Shown: in pieces, positions 8,287-17,316 of the stretch
How positions within the stretch are numbered: position 1 is the first letter of the stretch
Layout: each line of letters opens with the position of its first letter
Assembly (NCBI GenBank): GCA_031428275.1
Contig: JANPPC010000009.1
Span: 62,001-126,000, forward strand
Length of the DNA stretch: 64,000 nucleotides
Reading direction: 5' to 3'
Source of the DNA: Pseudobdellovibrio sp031428275
GTDB lineage: Bacteria > Bdellovibrionota > Bdellovibrionia > Bdellovibrionales > Bdellovibrionaceae
Notes under the pieces: generated by a model
The model's database searches: none
What the model was told of the DNA's origin: nothing
Seen by the model: only the letters and a program-made list of their open reading frames with translations
Program-made: the position numbers and the translations under genes

Positions 8287-9182
8287 ATCTTCTCTTTTCT
8301 AGTTTGGCCAAACAAGCCGGTGGGCTTGTACAATAATACAATAATTAGAATCACAAACGAAAATGCATCTTTGTAGGTCGAAGCACCGTAGCCAATCAGG
8401 TAAGTTTCACCTAAACCTAAAAGAAAACCACCGACAACGGCGCCGTGCAAGCTACCGATTCCGCCGAATACAGCGGCCACAAAAGAAGCCATACCTATGC
8501 GAACGCCCATCATCGGGTCAATTTTTGGGTACTTAATAGAAACCAGCACGGCGGCGACGCCCGCCAAAGCTGAGCCAATTACGAAAGTCGCCGAAATGAT
8601 TTTATTATTACTAATACCCATTAAAGGAGTCATATCAGGTCGGGTGCTAACCGCACGCATAGCGCGACCTGTTTGCGTTTTAAAAATAATAAAACTTAAT
8701 ATCCCTAACGACGCGAAGCTAACGAAGTAGATCAATAAATCTGTCAGATGAATGGGGCTGTCGAATAGACTGAATAAATTCTTATCTTCGATTAAAGCCG
8801 GAAATGACTTCGGATCAGCACCAAAAATAATTTGTCCGCCGTATTGAAATAAAATACTTACGCCGATGGCCGTAATTAAGACATTCATCTTCGGAGATTT
8901 ACGTAATGGCTTATAAGCAAATTTCTCGACTAGGAAGCCGACGATGGCGGCAAAAGAAACGGCGCCCAGTAAGCCAATGGCAAAATTTAAAACGGATGGC
9001 GTATCTAAATTTAAAAAGCGGGCGGTATAGAAAGCTCCGAAAGCGCCCATCATATAAATCTCAGAATGGGCAAAGTTGATCATGCCCAGAATTCCATAAA
9101 CCATTGTGTAGCCAAGCGCCAACAGAGCGTAGATGCTTCCGATGCTTAGACCGTTTAATGTATGTTGCAGAAACTCTTGCAT
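8283..9182 (-). CDS. livH: Branched-chain amino acid ABC transporter permease LivH
   Basis: Inner-membrane permease of 299 residues. The N-terminus LNGLSIGSIYALLALGYTMV followed by GMINFAHSE is diagnostic of LivH, and GRAMRAVSTRPDMTPLMGI is the ATPase-coupling loop. It starts 15 bases after livK. No clear ribosome binding site is visible, so coupling to livK translation is possible. Confidence 0.95.
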   Translation of the reverse strand: MQEFLQHTLNGLSIGSIYALLALGYTMVYGILGMINFAHSEIYMMGAFGAFYTARFLNLDTPSVLNFAIGLLGAVSFAAIVGFLVEKFAYKPLRKSPKMNVLITAIGVSILFQYGGQIIFGADPKSFPALIEDKNLFSLFDSPIHLTDLLIYFVSFASLGILSFIIFKTQTGRAMRAVSTRPDMTPLMGISNNKIISATFVIGSALAGVAAVLVSIKYPKIDPMMGVRIGMASFVAAVFGGIGSLHGAVVGGFLLGLGETYLIGYGASTYKDAFSFVILIIVLLYKPTGLFGQTRKEKI

Positions 9183-9197
9183 CGTTGAAATAAAAAA

Positions 9198-10322
9198 CTA
9201 CGGGTTCACGCTAGTAATAAATTTGTATTGGTCGCCCTGAACTTGCACAACCACGGCGCTTTTAACTGCGTCACGGTTAGCGTCCATTGACATTTTTCCG
9301 GTTACGCCATGGAAGTCTTTAATCTTAGAAAGCTCATCACGAATATTTTCTGAAGTGATTTCTTTCGTTTTAGAGATGGCTTCGGCCATCATGTAAGCGG
9401 CGTCATAGGCCAGGGCAGCCATCACGTCGGGTACTTCGTTATACTTAGCTTTGAAAGCTTTAACGAAATCAACCGTCTTAGGGTCAGTTGATTCAGTGGT
9501 GTAGTGATTTGAAAAGTAGCTACCGTCGATCGCGGTTTTAGCAATTTCATGCAGTTTAGGTGAAGACCAACCGTCGCCGCCTAATAAAGGCTGAGTCATC
9601 CCAAGCTCTTTAGCTTGTTTAGCCACCAAGGCGACTTCGTTATAATAACCCGGAATAAAAATCGCATCCACGTTCTTAGCTTTAATTGAAGTTAACTGTG
9701 ATTTAAAATCAATGTCGCCTTCTTGGTAAGAAATATCAGTTACGATTTCGCCACCCATGCCTTTTAACTTTTCGGCAAAGATATCAGACAAGCCGACAGA
9801 GTAGTCGTTTTTAATATCACGCATAATGGCCGCGCGTTTTAACTTTAAATTCTCGGTCATAAACTTAGCCATGACCATTCCTTGAAAAGGATCAATAAAA
9901 CAGGCGCGAAAAATATAGTTACCAGTTTTAGTAACATCTGGATTTGTAGCCGATGAAGACAACATCGGAACTTTATTTTGCTGGGCAACTTGTGCACCAA
10001 TTTTTGAACGGCCCGAAGTGGCCTCACCTAAAATGGCGACCACTTTATCTTGGCTGATCAAACGGTTAACCACGGCTAAAGTTTCATCGCTATTTGATTT
10101 GTTGTCGTAATTAATGTGTTTAATTTTTTTACCATTGATGCCGCCCTTAGCGTTGATCTCTTCAATCGCCATTTCGGTACCACGAAGCTGGTAAACTCCG
10201 AAAGTTGCAGTTGCGCCCGTATTTGAACTGTATGAACCAATTAAGATTTCGTTGTCGTTCGATTTTTTTGTACATCCAACAACGAATAATACCGCAGCTA
10301 AAATTGATAAAATCTGTTTCAT
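9198..10322 (-). CDS. livK: Branched-chain amino acid ABC transporter substrate-binding lipoprotein
   Basis: Type I periplasmic binding protein of 374 residues, anchored as a lipoprotein (MKQILSILAAVLFVVGC). ILIGSYSSNTGATATFGVYQLRG, AVLGEATSGRS and the DPFQGMVMAKFM block fit the LivJ/LivK family. Leu, Ile or Val is the family default ligand, but related proteins bind amides, urea or aromatic compounds, so the substrate is not fixed by sequence. It is the first gene of the liv operon, with an AAGGAG ribosome binding site. Confidence 0.9.
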   Translation of the reverse strand: MKQILSILAAVLFVVGCTKKSNDNEILIGSYSSNTGATATFGVYQLRGTEMAIEEINAKGGINGKKIKHINYDNKSNSDETLAVVNRLISQDKVVAILGEATSGRSKIGAQVAQQNKVPMLSSSATNPDVTKTGNYIFRACFIDPFQGMVMAKFMTENLKLKRAAIMRDIKNDYSVGLSDIFAEKLKGMGGEIVTDISYQEGDIDFKSQLTSIKAKNVDAIFIPGYYNEVALVAKQAKELGMTQPLLGGDGWSSPKLHEIAKTAIDGSYFSNHYTTESTDPKTVDFVKAFKAKYNEVPDVMAALAYDAAYMMAEAISKTKEITSENIRDELSKIKDFHGVTGKMSMDANRDAVKSAVVVQVQGDQYKFITSVNP

Positions 10323-10364
10323 TCCGGAAGCTCCTTAAGCTGTAAAATAACTTCCCTGATTGAA

Positions 10365-11354
10365 CTAAACAGACAGCAATCTGGCAAGATTTATCAATGA
10401 CTTATCCCCGGGTTTCTCTTTTGATGTGACGATGTCAAGTTGGGCTTCAATCAAGCGATCCGCTTGTACGCCAATCATGGTGTTTGTTTTTCCACTAAGT
10501 AGTGCTTCAACGGCGGCGGCGCCAAGACGTGAAGCTAAAATGCGATCATGCGCAGTGGGGCTGCCACCACGTTGTTGATGACCTAAAATACAAACTTTCG
10601 CATCTAAGCCCGATTTTTTTCGGATTGCATCGGCTAAATCATACGCGCGACCAGGCTTTTGCCCTTCGGCCGTAATAATAATACTGCTGGTTTTTCCGCG
10701 TGCGCGCGAGCTCTTCAAGTTATCAACAATTTTATCAACGGGAATTACATTTTCTGGCGTTAAAATTTCTTCGGCTCCGCCCGCTAGGCCAACTTGGCTT
10801 GCTATATAGCCCGAATTTCTTCCCATCACCTCAACAATAAAAATACGATCATGGCTGTCGGCGGTATCGCGAATTTTATCGATTGCTTCCATAGCCGTAT
10901 TGACCGCGGTATCGAAACCGATTGTGTCATCAGTTCCGTAAACGTCGTTATCAATGGTGCCCGCAATTCCTACGACTGGAATTTTATGCTCTTCCCAAAG
11001 CGCTTGGGCTCCACGAAATGAACCATCGCCACCTATACAGACTAATCCGTCTATTGCATGAGATTTCAAATTTTTGGCCGCTTGCGCGCGATATTCGGGT
11101 TTCATAAATTCATTCGAACGCCCCGTTTTTAAAATCGTTCCGCCGCGCTGAATGATATTGGCCATATCGCGCATTTGCAGGGGGCGCATGTTATTTTCGA
11201 TCATGCCGGTGTAGCCTTGCATAATTCCGAACACTTCGATGCCTTGTGAGATCGCCGAGCGAACCACTGCGCGAATCGCCGGATTCATTCCTGGAGCATC
11301 GCCGCCGCTCGTGTAAACACCAATTTTTTTTATTTGAGATAGGGTAGAAGTCAT
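10365..11354 (-). CDS. pfkA: ATP-dependent 6-phosphofructokinase
   Basis: Phosphorylates fructose 6-phosphate to fructose 1,6-bisphosphate in glycolysis. At 329 residues it is close to the bacterial ATP-PFK length of about 320. Visible motifs are VYTSGGDAPGMN (phosphate loop), CIGGDGSFRGA (Gly of GGDGS favours ATP over pyrophosphate), AGTIDNDVYGTDDTIG (catalytic Asp) and EVMGRNSGYIA. The C-terminal LGHQQRGGSPTAHDR is also present. It sits between liv and HU on the minus strand with its own upstream gap. Presence of PfkA supports a complete glycolytic route. Confidence 0.96.
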   Translation of the reverse strand: MTSTLSQIKKIGVYTSGGDAPGMNPAIRAVVRSAISQGIEVFGIMQGYTGMIENNMRPLQMRDMANIIQRGGTILKTGRSNEFMKPEYRAQAAKNLKSHAIDGLVCIGGDGSFRGAQALWEEHKIPVVGIAGTIDNDVYGTDDTIGFDTAVNTAMEAIDKIRDTADSHDRIFIVEVMGRNSGYIASQVGLAGGAEEILTPENVIPVDKIVDNLKSSRARGKTSSIIITAEGQKPGRAYDLADAIRKKSGLDAKVCILGHQQRGGSPTAHDRILASRLGAAAVEALLSGKTNTMIGVQADRLIEAQLDIVTSKEKPGDKSLINLARLLSV

Positions 11355-11400
11355 ACAAGATTGTGAACTTTTTAAGACATAAAGGTCAATGCTTACAGAA

Positions 11401-11432
11401 TAAAAAAAGCCTTGGGGTTAACCAAGGCTTTT
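11401..11432 (-). terminator. Rho-independent terminator after the HU gene
   Basis: A perfect 11-bp stem (11405-11415 with 11422-11432) with a 6-base loop is followed, in minus-strand reading, by a T run at 11408-11402. A second small hairpin, TCAGCC/GGCTGA at 11465-11479, lies directly after the HU stop codon. Confidence 0.9.
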
Positions 11433-11481
11433 GAGTGAATCAATTAAACTTTGTTAATAACTGCTCAGCCTAAGGCTGAAA

Positions 11482-11754
11482 TTACTTAACTAAGTGTTTG
11501 AATTCAGCGCCAGCGCGGAACTTAGGAGCCCAAGCAGCAGGAATTTTGATCGCTTTTCCAGTTTGTGGATTGCGGCCCATGCGAGCTTTACGTTTAGCTT
11601 TAGTGAATGTACCGAAACCAACTAGTTTCACGTCATCACCTTTTTTAACTGTTTTTTTCACGTTAGTGATAAAACAATCAACGATGTTCTCGCATTGTGC
11701 TTTTGGCATTTTTGTTTCAGACGCGATCTTTTCGATCAATTGCGCTTTATTCAT
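11482..11754 (-). CDS. hup: HU-family DNA-binding protein
   Basis: Small histone-like protein of 90 residues that bends DNA as a dimer. MNKAQLIEKIASETKMPKAQ and VGFGTFTKAKRKARMGRNPQTG are typical of HU, with IPAAWAPKFRAGAEFK completing the DNA-binding arm and C-terminal helix. A perfect AGAAGGAG ribosome binding site precedes the start. The gene has its own leader and terminator and is probably monocistronic. Confidence 0.95.
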   Translation of the reverse strand: MNKAQLIEKIASETKMPKAQCENIVDCFITNVKKTVKKGDDVKLVGFGTFTKAKRKARMGRNPQTGKAIKIPAAWAPKFRAGAEFKHLVK

Positions 11755-11785
11755 GTTTCGTTCTCCTTCTTGAGACGATTCGCTT

Positions 11786-11814
11786 GTTGTTGTAAGCGAG
11801 GGTGGTTGTTGTAA
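11786..11814 (-). repeat. Paired 10-bp direct repeat in the HU leader
   Basis: GTTGTTGTAA (plus strand) occurs at 11786-11795 and 11805-11814. CGCTT at 11781-11785 pairs with AAGCG at 11794-11798. The block is 30-60 bases upstream of the HU start codon and could be an operator or leader structure. Function is not shown by sequence. Confidence 0.35.
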
Positions 11815-11930
11815 CTTCGTGTTGCTGGGCTATCATCCGTGATGAACTCAATCAGAAAACAAAAATGCATTTTCGTCAAGGCATGCGATGACGCGAAAGC
11901 TCAACTGCAGGCTGAACCTAATTCGAACAA

Positions 11931-13772
11931 CTAAGTGGTTTTTAAGTGATACTTAACACTGGTTACGATCACGTTCTTTCGATAAATCAACGAAAGCTTA
12001 ATCAGCCAAGCCGTTTGATTATGTAAAAGCTGGTGATACCACTTTGCTGTTAAGAATTCTGGAAAGATCACGGTGATAAATTCAGCCGGGTGTTCTTTAG
12101 AAATTTTATCAATGAAATCTAAGATCGGGCCCGATACCGAGCGATACGGAGACTCTAAAATATGCAATTCCATTTCAGGAAATTTTTCTTTCCACTGATC
12201 TTGTAAACGTTCGCGAGCTTCTGGGTCGCCGATTTTAACATAACAAACGCGTAAATCATTACCGATGCTTTGACCGTAACGAATTGCATTCATAACGCCT
12301 AAATGTAAACCAGAGATCGGAATAATCACCACGTGATTGGTCATTTTTTCGCATTTATCAATCAGGTAATGAGACTGCGAAAGCTCGCGAGCGAACATCA
12401 CATAGTGAACGTGAATGCGGTGAAATGCATAGACGATACACGGAATAACGACGATCACCATCCAGGCACCGTGTGTGAATTTAAAAATAGACACAACCAC
12501 TAAAACGACTGCGGTACAAACCATACCAAACGCATTCATCGCCGCCGAAAGTCTCCAGCCTTTTTGTTTTAATTTTAAGTGACGAATAACCATTCCGCAT
12601 TGCGAGAGAGTAAACGATAAGAACACGCCCACTGAATACAGCGGTATTAAATAATGCGTTCGTCCGCCAAAAAAGACGACTAGTAACATGGCCATTAACG
12701 AAAGCCCGATGATACCGTTCGAGAATACAAGCCGATCTCCGATACTAGCTAACTGTCGCGGAGCATAGCGGTCTTTCGCCAGAAACGAAACCAAGCGCGG
12801 AAAATCTGCATAAGCCGTCGAAGCCGCTAAAAATAAAATAAGCGCTACACCCGTTTGCACCATGTAAAATAAAATACCGTCACCAAAAATTAATGCGCTC
12901 AGCTGCGAAATCAAAGTAACACCCTCTTTATGAGTGATATTGTGCGCGTAAACCAAGTAACTGATTCCGAAGAACAAGCACGCCAAAATTAAAACCATCC
13001 ACATCAAAGTTTTTTTAGCATTCTTTGCTTGCGGATGTTTAAAAACCGGAATTCCATCAGAGACTGCTTCGATACCTGTTAGGGCAGCGCAACCAGACGA
13101 AAAGGCCCTAAGCAGCAAAATGGCGCCGATCTCTGGATAATTTGAATTTAAGACGTCAGTAATTGGGTTCATACCTTCGTGCGGGTTATGCATGATACCG
13201 TTAACAATCAACGCCAACATCGAAAAAATAAAAAAGTAAGTTGGAATGGCAAAAATTGTCGAAGATTCACCCAGTCCGCGCAAACTTAAGGTCATCAAGA
13301 TTAAAATAATCCAGATCGCGGTGAAAACTTGAACGCTAGCTAACTGTGGAAAGGCAGAGATTAAATTTTCGACTCCGGCCGAAACCGAAACGGCAACGGT
13401 CAATATGTAATCGATCATCAGGGCGGCGCCGGCAACTAAACCGGCACGCTCTCCTAAGTTTTCTTTAACGACTACATAAGCACCACCGCCATTTGGATAA
13501 GCTTGAATTGTTTGCCGGTAAGATAATGAAACGATAAACATCAACATCACGATCGCGCCCGCAATCGGTAATAACCAGTGCGTCGCCATCGGAATCGTCA
13601 CCGCCGCTAAAGCTAACGGAATCACGATTTCTTCTGTCGCGTAAGCAACAGAAGAAAGTGCATCCGATGAAAGAACCGCAAGGGCTTTCCATTTTGGAAT
13701 CAATTCATGTTGTGAGTGTGAAGACGCAAGTGGAGATCCAATCAATACGCGGCGAAGTTTTGAGATCAACAT
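11931..13772 (-). CDS. kimA: KimA/YdaO-like potassium transporter (APC superfamily)
   Basis: Inner-membrane protein of 613 residues with about twelve transmembrane segments and a 150-residue cytoplasmic C-terminal domain. The N-terminus RRVLIGSPLASS and the block KWKALAVLSSDALSSVAYAT closely follow B. subtilis KimA (YdaO), a proton-coupled high-affinity K+ importer of about 607 residues. The generic alternative is an amino acid permease. In Firmicutes KimA is inhibited by c-di-AMP; no c-di-AMP gene is in this window. The ribosome binding site lies inside the loop of a 10-bp inverted repeat (see that entry). Confidence 0.8.
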   Translation of the reverse strand: MLISKLRRVLIGSPLASSHSQHELIPKWKALAVLSSDALSSVAYATEEIVIPLALAAVTIPMATHWLLPIAGAIVMLMFIVSLSYRQTIQAYPNGGGAYVVVKENLGERAGLVAGAALMIDYILTVAVSVSAGVENLISAFPQLASVQVFTAIWIILILMTLSLRGLGESSTIFAIPTYFFIFSMLALIVNGIMHNPHEGMNPITDVLNSNYPEIGAILLLRAFSSGCAALTGIEAVSDGIPVFKHPQAKNAKKTLMWMVLILACLFFGISYLVYAHNITHKEGVTLISQLSALIFGDGILFYMVQTGVALILFLAASTAYADFPRLVSFLAKDRYAPRQLASIGDRLVFSNGIIGLSLMAMLLVVFFGGRTHYLIPLYSVGVFLSFTLSQCGMVIRHLKLKQKGWRLSAAMNAFGMVCTAVVLVVVSIFKFTHGAWMVIVVIPCIVYAFHRIHVHYVMFARELSQSHYLIDKCEKMTNHVVIIPISGLHLGVMNAIRYGQSIGNDLRVCYVKIGDPEARERLQDQWKEKFPEMELHILESPYRSVSGPILDFIDKISKEHPAEFITVIFPEFLTAKWYHQLLHNQTAWLIKLSLIYRKNVIVTSVKYHLKTT

Positions 13773-13774
13773 GA

Positions 13775-13826
13775 TTAAATTTTCCTCTTAGAAAATTTAA
13801 TATACTCCTGTGTTTTACAAAAACAA
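13775..13826 (-). promoter_or_regulatory. Putative kimA promoter and hairpin that loops out the ribosome binding site
   Basis: TTAAATTTTC (13775-13784) and GAAAATTTAA (13791-13800) form a perfect 10-bp inverted repeat. Its 6-base loop contains most of the kimA Shine-Dalgarno (AAGAGG on the minus strand, 13789-13784), 11 bases from the ATG. Just upstream, TTGTTT (13826-13821) and TATATT (13804-13799), 16 bases apart, form a plausible sigma-70 promoter. Its transcript would start within or beside the repeat. The repeat could therefore be an operator rather than an RNA switch. Confidence 0.45.
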
Positions 13827-13830
13827 GGGG

Positions 13831-14052
13831 TTAAGATTGGGCTTCCGATCCCTCTGAGCCGTCATTTTCGTCTTCTAGATCAACATAAAGTTCAGAATCT
13901 TTTGATACGGGAATGGCGTAGTTGCCACTGGCCCATTCGCCTAGATCAATCAGGCGGCATCTTTCTGAACAGAAAGGTCTATAGGGATTTTCAGGTGAGT
14001 ATAATGCAAAACGCCCGCACTGCGGGCATTTAACTTCGCGAACATTTGTCAT
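13831..14052 (-). CDS. yacG: DNA gyrase inhibitor / zinc protein YacG
   Basis: A 73-residue zinc protein. CPQCG (C9, C12) and FCSERC (C28, C32) form the four-Cys zinc site, followed by the family hallmark RLIDLGEWASGNYAIP. E. coli YacG binds GyrB and inhibits gyrase in vitro. The C-terminal tail is acidic, with DLEDENDGSEGSE. It starts 9 bases after the upstream lipoprotein gene, so the two are probably cotranscribed. Confidence 0.92.
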   Translation of the reverse strand: MTNVREVKCPQCGRFALYSPENPYRPFCSERCRLIDLGEWASGNYAIPVSKDSELYVDLEDENDGSEGSEAQS

Positions 14053-14061
14053 TAACTTCTA

Positions 14062-14820
14062 TTACAAACCGCAATTGAAAGTTTGGCAACGCCTCATGCT
14101 ACCGCGCGCCGAAGCTGTTCCATCGATTAAGAAGTTGAAATCAAAACCAGCATCTTCGATTTTACCTTGAGGTACCTGAATCGAAAGCACTGTACCCTGC
14201 ATTGCGCTGCCGGTCGGGCCAGAGCCTCGGGCTTCAAAACCTGCCGAATTATTAACAACTGAAACCTCTAAGTTTAACTGCAGCGGGTTGCGTTCAACTC
14301 CTGTGTAATATTTAGGATCAGGAACCCAAACACCCGTTGCTAAACCCAAAGCGGCGCCTAACATTCCCCAACCTGACGGAACTTGTGCTTGGTAATTAAA
14401 ATATGAATTTTGTTTGGGGCGGGCGATCACGGTTGCTAAAGCGGTATTGGTGCCGCTCGATGGAAATTGAATAATCATATCTAAACTTCCACTTGTGTAG
14501 TAGTCGCACGATGACTGGCCGTAATTGTTTGCGGCGCGATCGCAAACTCCCATTCCGAATTTAAAGAAATCTTTCATCTTTGCAGGATTCGTAATGGTGA
14601 TACGACTTGTTCCCGAATAATTGTCGGCGTAGAAGCCTGTATTGTAATTGTAAGTGGCGTTTCCGACGATGCCGCTAGATCCGTAACAAAGGCCGTTTGA
14701 ATAGTATGTTCCCGCCGGGCAAGCCGTGACGGTATTATTGTTATCATCTTTATTTGCGCCGCACCCTACGAATAGAGCACTCGATAACATAATTCCTGTG
14801 ACCCACATTAGGTTTTTCAT
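14062..14820 (-). CDS. Lipoprotein of unknown function
   Basis: A 252-residue predicted lipoprotein (signal ending SALFVGC). The mature N-terminus has a short Cys-containing ACPAGTYYSNGLCYG module, then a Gly/Asn/Tyr-rich beta-type region with one CX8C pair (GVCDRAANNYGQSSC) and a C-terminal CQTFNC. I recognise no family. ATG 14820 is chosen over the upstream in-frame ATG at 14841 because AAGGAG lies 7 bases before it and it gives a clean signal peptide. The gene is directly upstream of yacG. Confidence 0.75.
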   Translation of the reverse strand: MKNLMWVTGIMLSSALFVGCGANKDDNNNTVTACPAGTYYSNGLCYGSSGIVGNATYNYNTGFYADNYSGTSRITITNPAKMKDFFKFGMGVCDRAANNYGQSSCDYYTSGSLDMIIQFPSSGTNTALATVIARPKQNSYFNYQAQVPSGWGMLGAALGLATGVWVPDPKYYTGVERNPLQLNLEVSVVNNSAGFEARGSGPTGSAMQGTVLSIQVPQGKIEDAGFDFNFLIDGTASARGSMRRCQTFNCGL

Positions 14821-15104
14821 ATACAAACTCCTTGTTTTCAAACAGTTATATATTCAAGCCTGGTACCAGCCGAACTCGAACCAGTTCAGAATAAGCTGTT
14901 AAAGAATTAGACACTTACGTTTTACGCAAAGCGAGCGCCCCACTCTGATACGTCATTCTATATGTAAATCTGCGATCGAAAGTACCTGATTGCCAGTTGA
15001 AAGCGGGTTCGCAAAAGATTGATTTATAAAGTAATCCAGAGCACATTGTGCCAGTTATTTGTAAATGCAGTTTCGTAAGAAAAGACCTTCGCCCCAGGAG
15101 ACCC

Positions 15105-16907
15105 ATGAAATTTTTTACCGGATTAATAGTCAGTTCATTTCTTATTCAATACGTCTTCGCTGTTCAAGAATTTGAAACCGTCGTCACCGAGACAAAATTT
15201 AATTCTTCAAGCCGAGTGGTCATCGATAAAGAAGAGATCGATAAATCGCACGCCAGAAACATAACAAGTTTACTAGCAACACAAGCTAATATTTCGATCG
15301 TGCAATCGAATTTTTCACCCAGCACGATTTTTATGCGAGGCGGAGACTCAAGTCATATTTTAATTTTGGTCGACGATGCTCCGTTTTACGATTCTTCATC
15401 CGTTCAAAGAACCATTAACTTAAACTCAATAGATATTAAATCAGTACAACGAATCGAAGTTATCAAAGGCAGTCAGTCTGTTTTGTATGGCGGACAAGCT
15501 TTTACGGGTGTTATTAAAATCGACACGATCCCTAAAGAAATGAAATCAGCCGGGCAAGCTTTGCTTCAGGCCGGTAACTTTCGCCAAACCGGAATTGAAG
15601 CCGGGGGTTTAATTGCAATTACAGAAAATTTCGGTGTTCTTGCACACGGCAGTATGAACGATAAGTTAGCTCGGTCGCCCGTGCTAGATTCAGATCAAAC
15701 ATACCCTTCGCAGGTAAACGCTGCCGATTTATCACTTGTTTACCGTAACGATGTCGAAGCTATTTTAAAACTTCAAACCTCTTTCGCTCGAAGTTACATT
15801 AGTACGACGGCAAATGATTATAAAGCCGGTGATGCTGAAGGTTTTGTTAGTTCAACTTACCAAGCGACGGTGACGGCAATATTTCGGGCCCCAAAATTAT
15901 TTCTGAAACCTGTTTTGATCGCATCGCGACAGGCGAATAACCGCCAGTTCGAACAAAGTATTATTAATGGTAGCGGTAATCTAACAAAGCAAGATTTCGT
16001 CGGCGATTTAACCGTAGTGCGTTTTATGGTTACACCGATTGATACAGATTATTTTAACCTAAGTGTTGGCGAAAGTGTCAGTGAAGAACGAATAGTTGTT
16101 CATTATGATGATGTTTTAATGAGTAATGCCACAGAAAGGTACCAAGGTATTTTTGCAAAAGCTTCAATTAATTTTAATAAGAATTTTCAACTTGAAGGTG
16201 GCTATCGTATCGATTACCGATCAGCTAAAGATCCCATTTCTACGAATCAAGTCGGAATGACCTTCTACGAAATCTTGAAATTAGAATATGCAACGGGGTT
16301 CAAACGCCCAAGCCTATTTCAACGTTTCGCCCCTAATTATGGAAACCCTAATTTGCAGCCAGAAAATTCGACGACCTATTCGGCAACTTTAGAAGGAAAT
16401 ATCAATCCAGACTTATTTGTTTCGGCTACAATTTTTAAAAGTCGATTTGATAATTTACTAATCACAACTGGTAATCCCCCAGTCTACAGCGCTTACAATG
16501 CAGACACTCAAGGTGTGGAGTTTGTCGTAGGGTATCGCTGGCTTGAACAAGGGGTGAATTTAAATATTTCGTTAGGTTATCAAGAGCCAAAAGACATAAA
16601 TCAAGGTGTTTGGCTGCTGCGTCGTCCGCTACGAACCGCCAGCTTAAAAGTTCGTAAAGAACTTGATAAAGTGGCTTTCGGTATTGAAGTAGTTCACAAC
16701 GGTGAGCGCCGTGATCGTACCGGCCAAACTTCATACGGAATGTTAAACCCTTACACGCTCGTTCACGCCACGGCCGAATATCAGCTTGAATCTAACCTCG
16801 CGATATTTACTCGTGTGCAAAACATTTTCAACCAGCGTTATGAATCAAACTATGGTTATTACGATGAAGGCACGAACGTAATTGCCGGCGCTGAATACAC
16901 TTTTTAG
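15105..16907 (+). CDS. TonB-dependent outer-membrane receptor (BtuB-like)
   Basis: A 600-residue outer-membrane receptor with a signal peptide, an N-terminal plug domain (residues about 25-140) and a 22-strand-type barrel ending in aromatic Phe (IAGAEYTF). The plug shows IFMRGGDSSHILILVDD and RIEVIKGSQSVLYGGQAFTG, closest by eye to BtuB/vitamin B12 and related siderophore receptors. EFETVVTETKF near the mature N-terminus could be the TonB box. ATG 15105 is chosen (CAGGAG 4 bases upstream; gives a signal peptide). No exbB, exbD or tonB gene is in the window. Ligand unknown. Confidence 0.85.
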   Translation: MKFFTGLIVSSFLIQYVFAVQEFETVVTETKFNSSSRVVIDKEEIDKSHARNITSLLATQANISIVQSNFSPSTIFMRGGDSSHILILVDDAPFYDSSSVQRTINLNSIDIKSVQRIEVIKGSQSVLYGGQAFTGVIKIDTIPKEMKSAGQALLQAGNFRQTGIEAGGLIAITENFGVLAHGSMNDKLARSPVLDSDQTYPSQVNAADLSLVYRNDVEAILKLQTSFARSYISTTANDYKAGDAEGFVSSTYQATVTAIFRAPKLFLKPVLIASRQANNRQFEQSIINGSGNLTKQDFVGDLTVVRFMVTPIDTDYFNLSVGESVSEERIVVHYDDVLMSNATERYQGIFAKASINFNKNFQLEGGYRIDYRSAKDPISTNQVGMTFYEILKLEYATGFKRPSLFQRFAPNYGNPNLQPENSTTYSATLEGNINPDLFVSATIFKSRFDNLLITTGNPPVYSAYNADTQGVEFVVGYRWLEQGVNLNISLGYQEPKDINQGVWLLRRPLRTASLKVRKELDKVAFGIEVVHNGERRDRTGQTSYGMLNPYTLVHATAEYQLESNLAIFTRVQNIFNQRYESNYGYYDEGTNVIAGAEYTF

Positions 16908-16941
16908 ATCGATTGCAGAGGTTCACGCAATTTAACCCTTA

Positions 16942-16992
16942 TTTGTCTCGGCTTGAGACAAAAAAACGAGTTCAGACCCCTAAAAAGGGTCT
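16942..16992 (+). other. Two hairpins after the TonB-dependent receptor gene
   Basis: TTTGTCTC (16942-16949) pairs with GAGACAAA (16955-16962), and AGACCC (16974-16979) with GGGTCT (16987-16992). Neither is followed by a T run on the plus strand, so they may stabilise the mRNA end or act as weak terminators. Confidence 0.4.
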
Positions 16993-17025
16993 TAATGTCT
17001 GGCTGAAAATTCCGATAAGTTATGT

Positions 17026-17316
17026 ATGAAGCGTAATACAAAAAATATAAGAAATTATTTGCTGTTGGCCGTTTTATTTACGGGTTTATCTTCATGCGCC
17101 AATCCTTTTAACTTAAAAGCTATTAACGAAGTCGTTGCCGATTTGCCAGCGATCTTCGGTAAGACTTCAGCTGAATTGGTCGCCGGTGCGACGCAAACGG
17201 CGATTACGGGTCAAGGTTACCGAGTGACGACCTCTGTGGGAAGTTTCGTGAATCAGCCCAGCATTACGACTGCGGGCGGTTATAAAGTTTTCTCAACCGT
17301 TCAGACGACAAAATAA
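17026..17316 (+). CDS. Small lipoprotein of unknown function
   Basis: A 96-residue predicted lipoprotein: signal peptide ending in LSSC, mature part of about 72 residues without a recognised domain. The ribosome binding site is weak. The last 53 bases overlap the end of lgt on the opposite strand, which is unusual but possible for convergent genes. A real gene is favoured by the clean lipoprotein signal and the reading frame starting right after a non-coding gap. Confidence 0.55.
   Translation: MKRNTKNIRNYLLLAVLFTGLSSCANPFNLKAINEVVADLPAIFGKTSAELVAGATQTAITGQGYRVTTSVGSFVNQPSITTAGGYKVFSTVQTTK

Noticed and set aside
14821..15104. Cobalamin riboswitch upstream of the TonB receptor
   Set aside because: Only the B12-box-like 10-mer is seen; no other conserved core segment was found by eye, so it is not listed as a feature.
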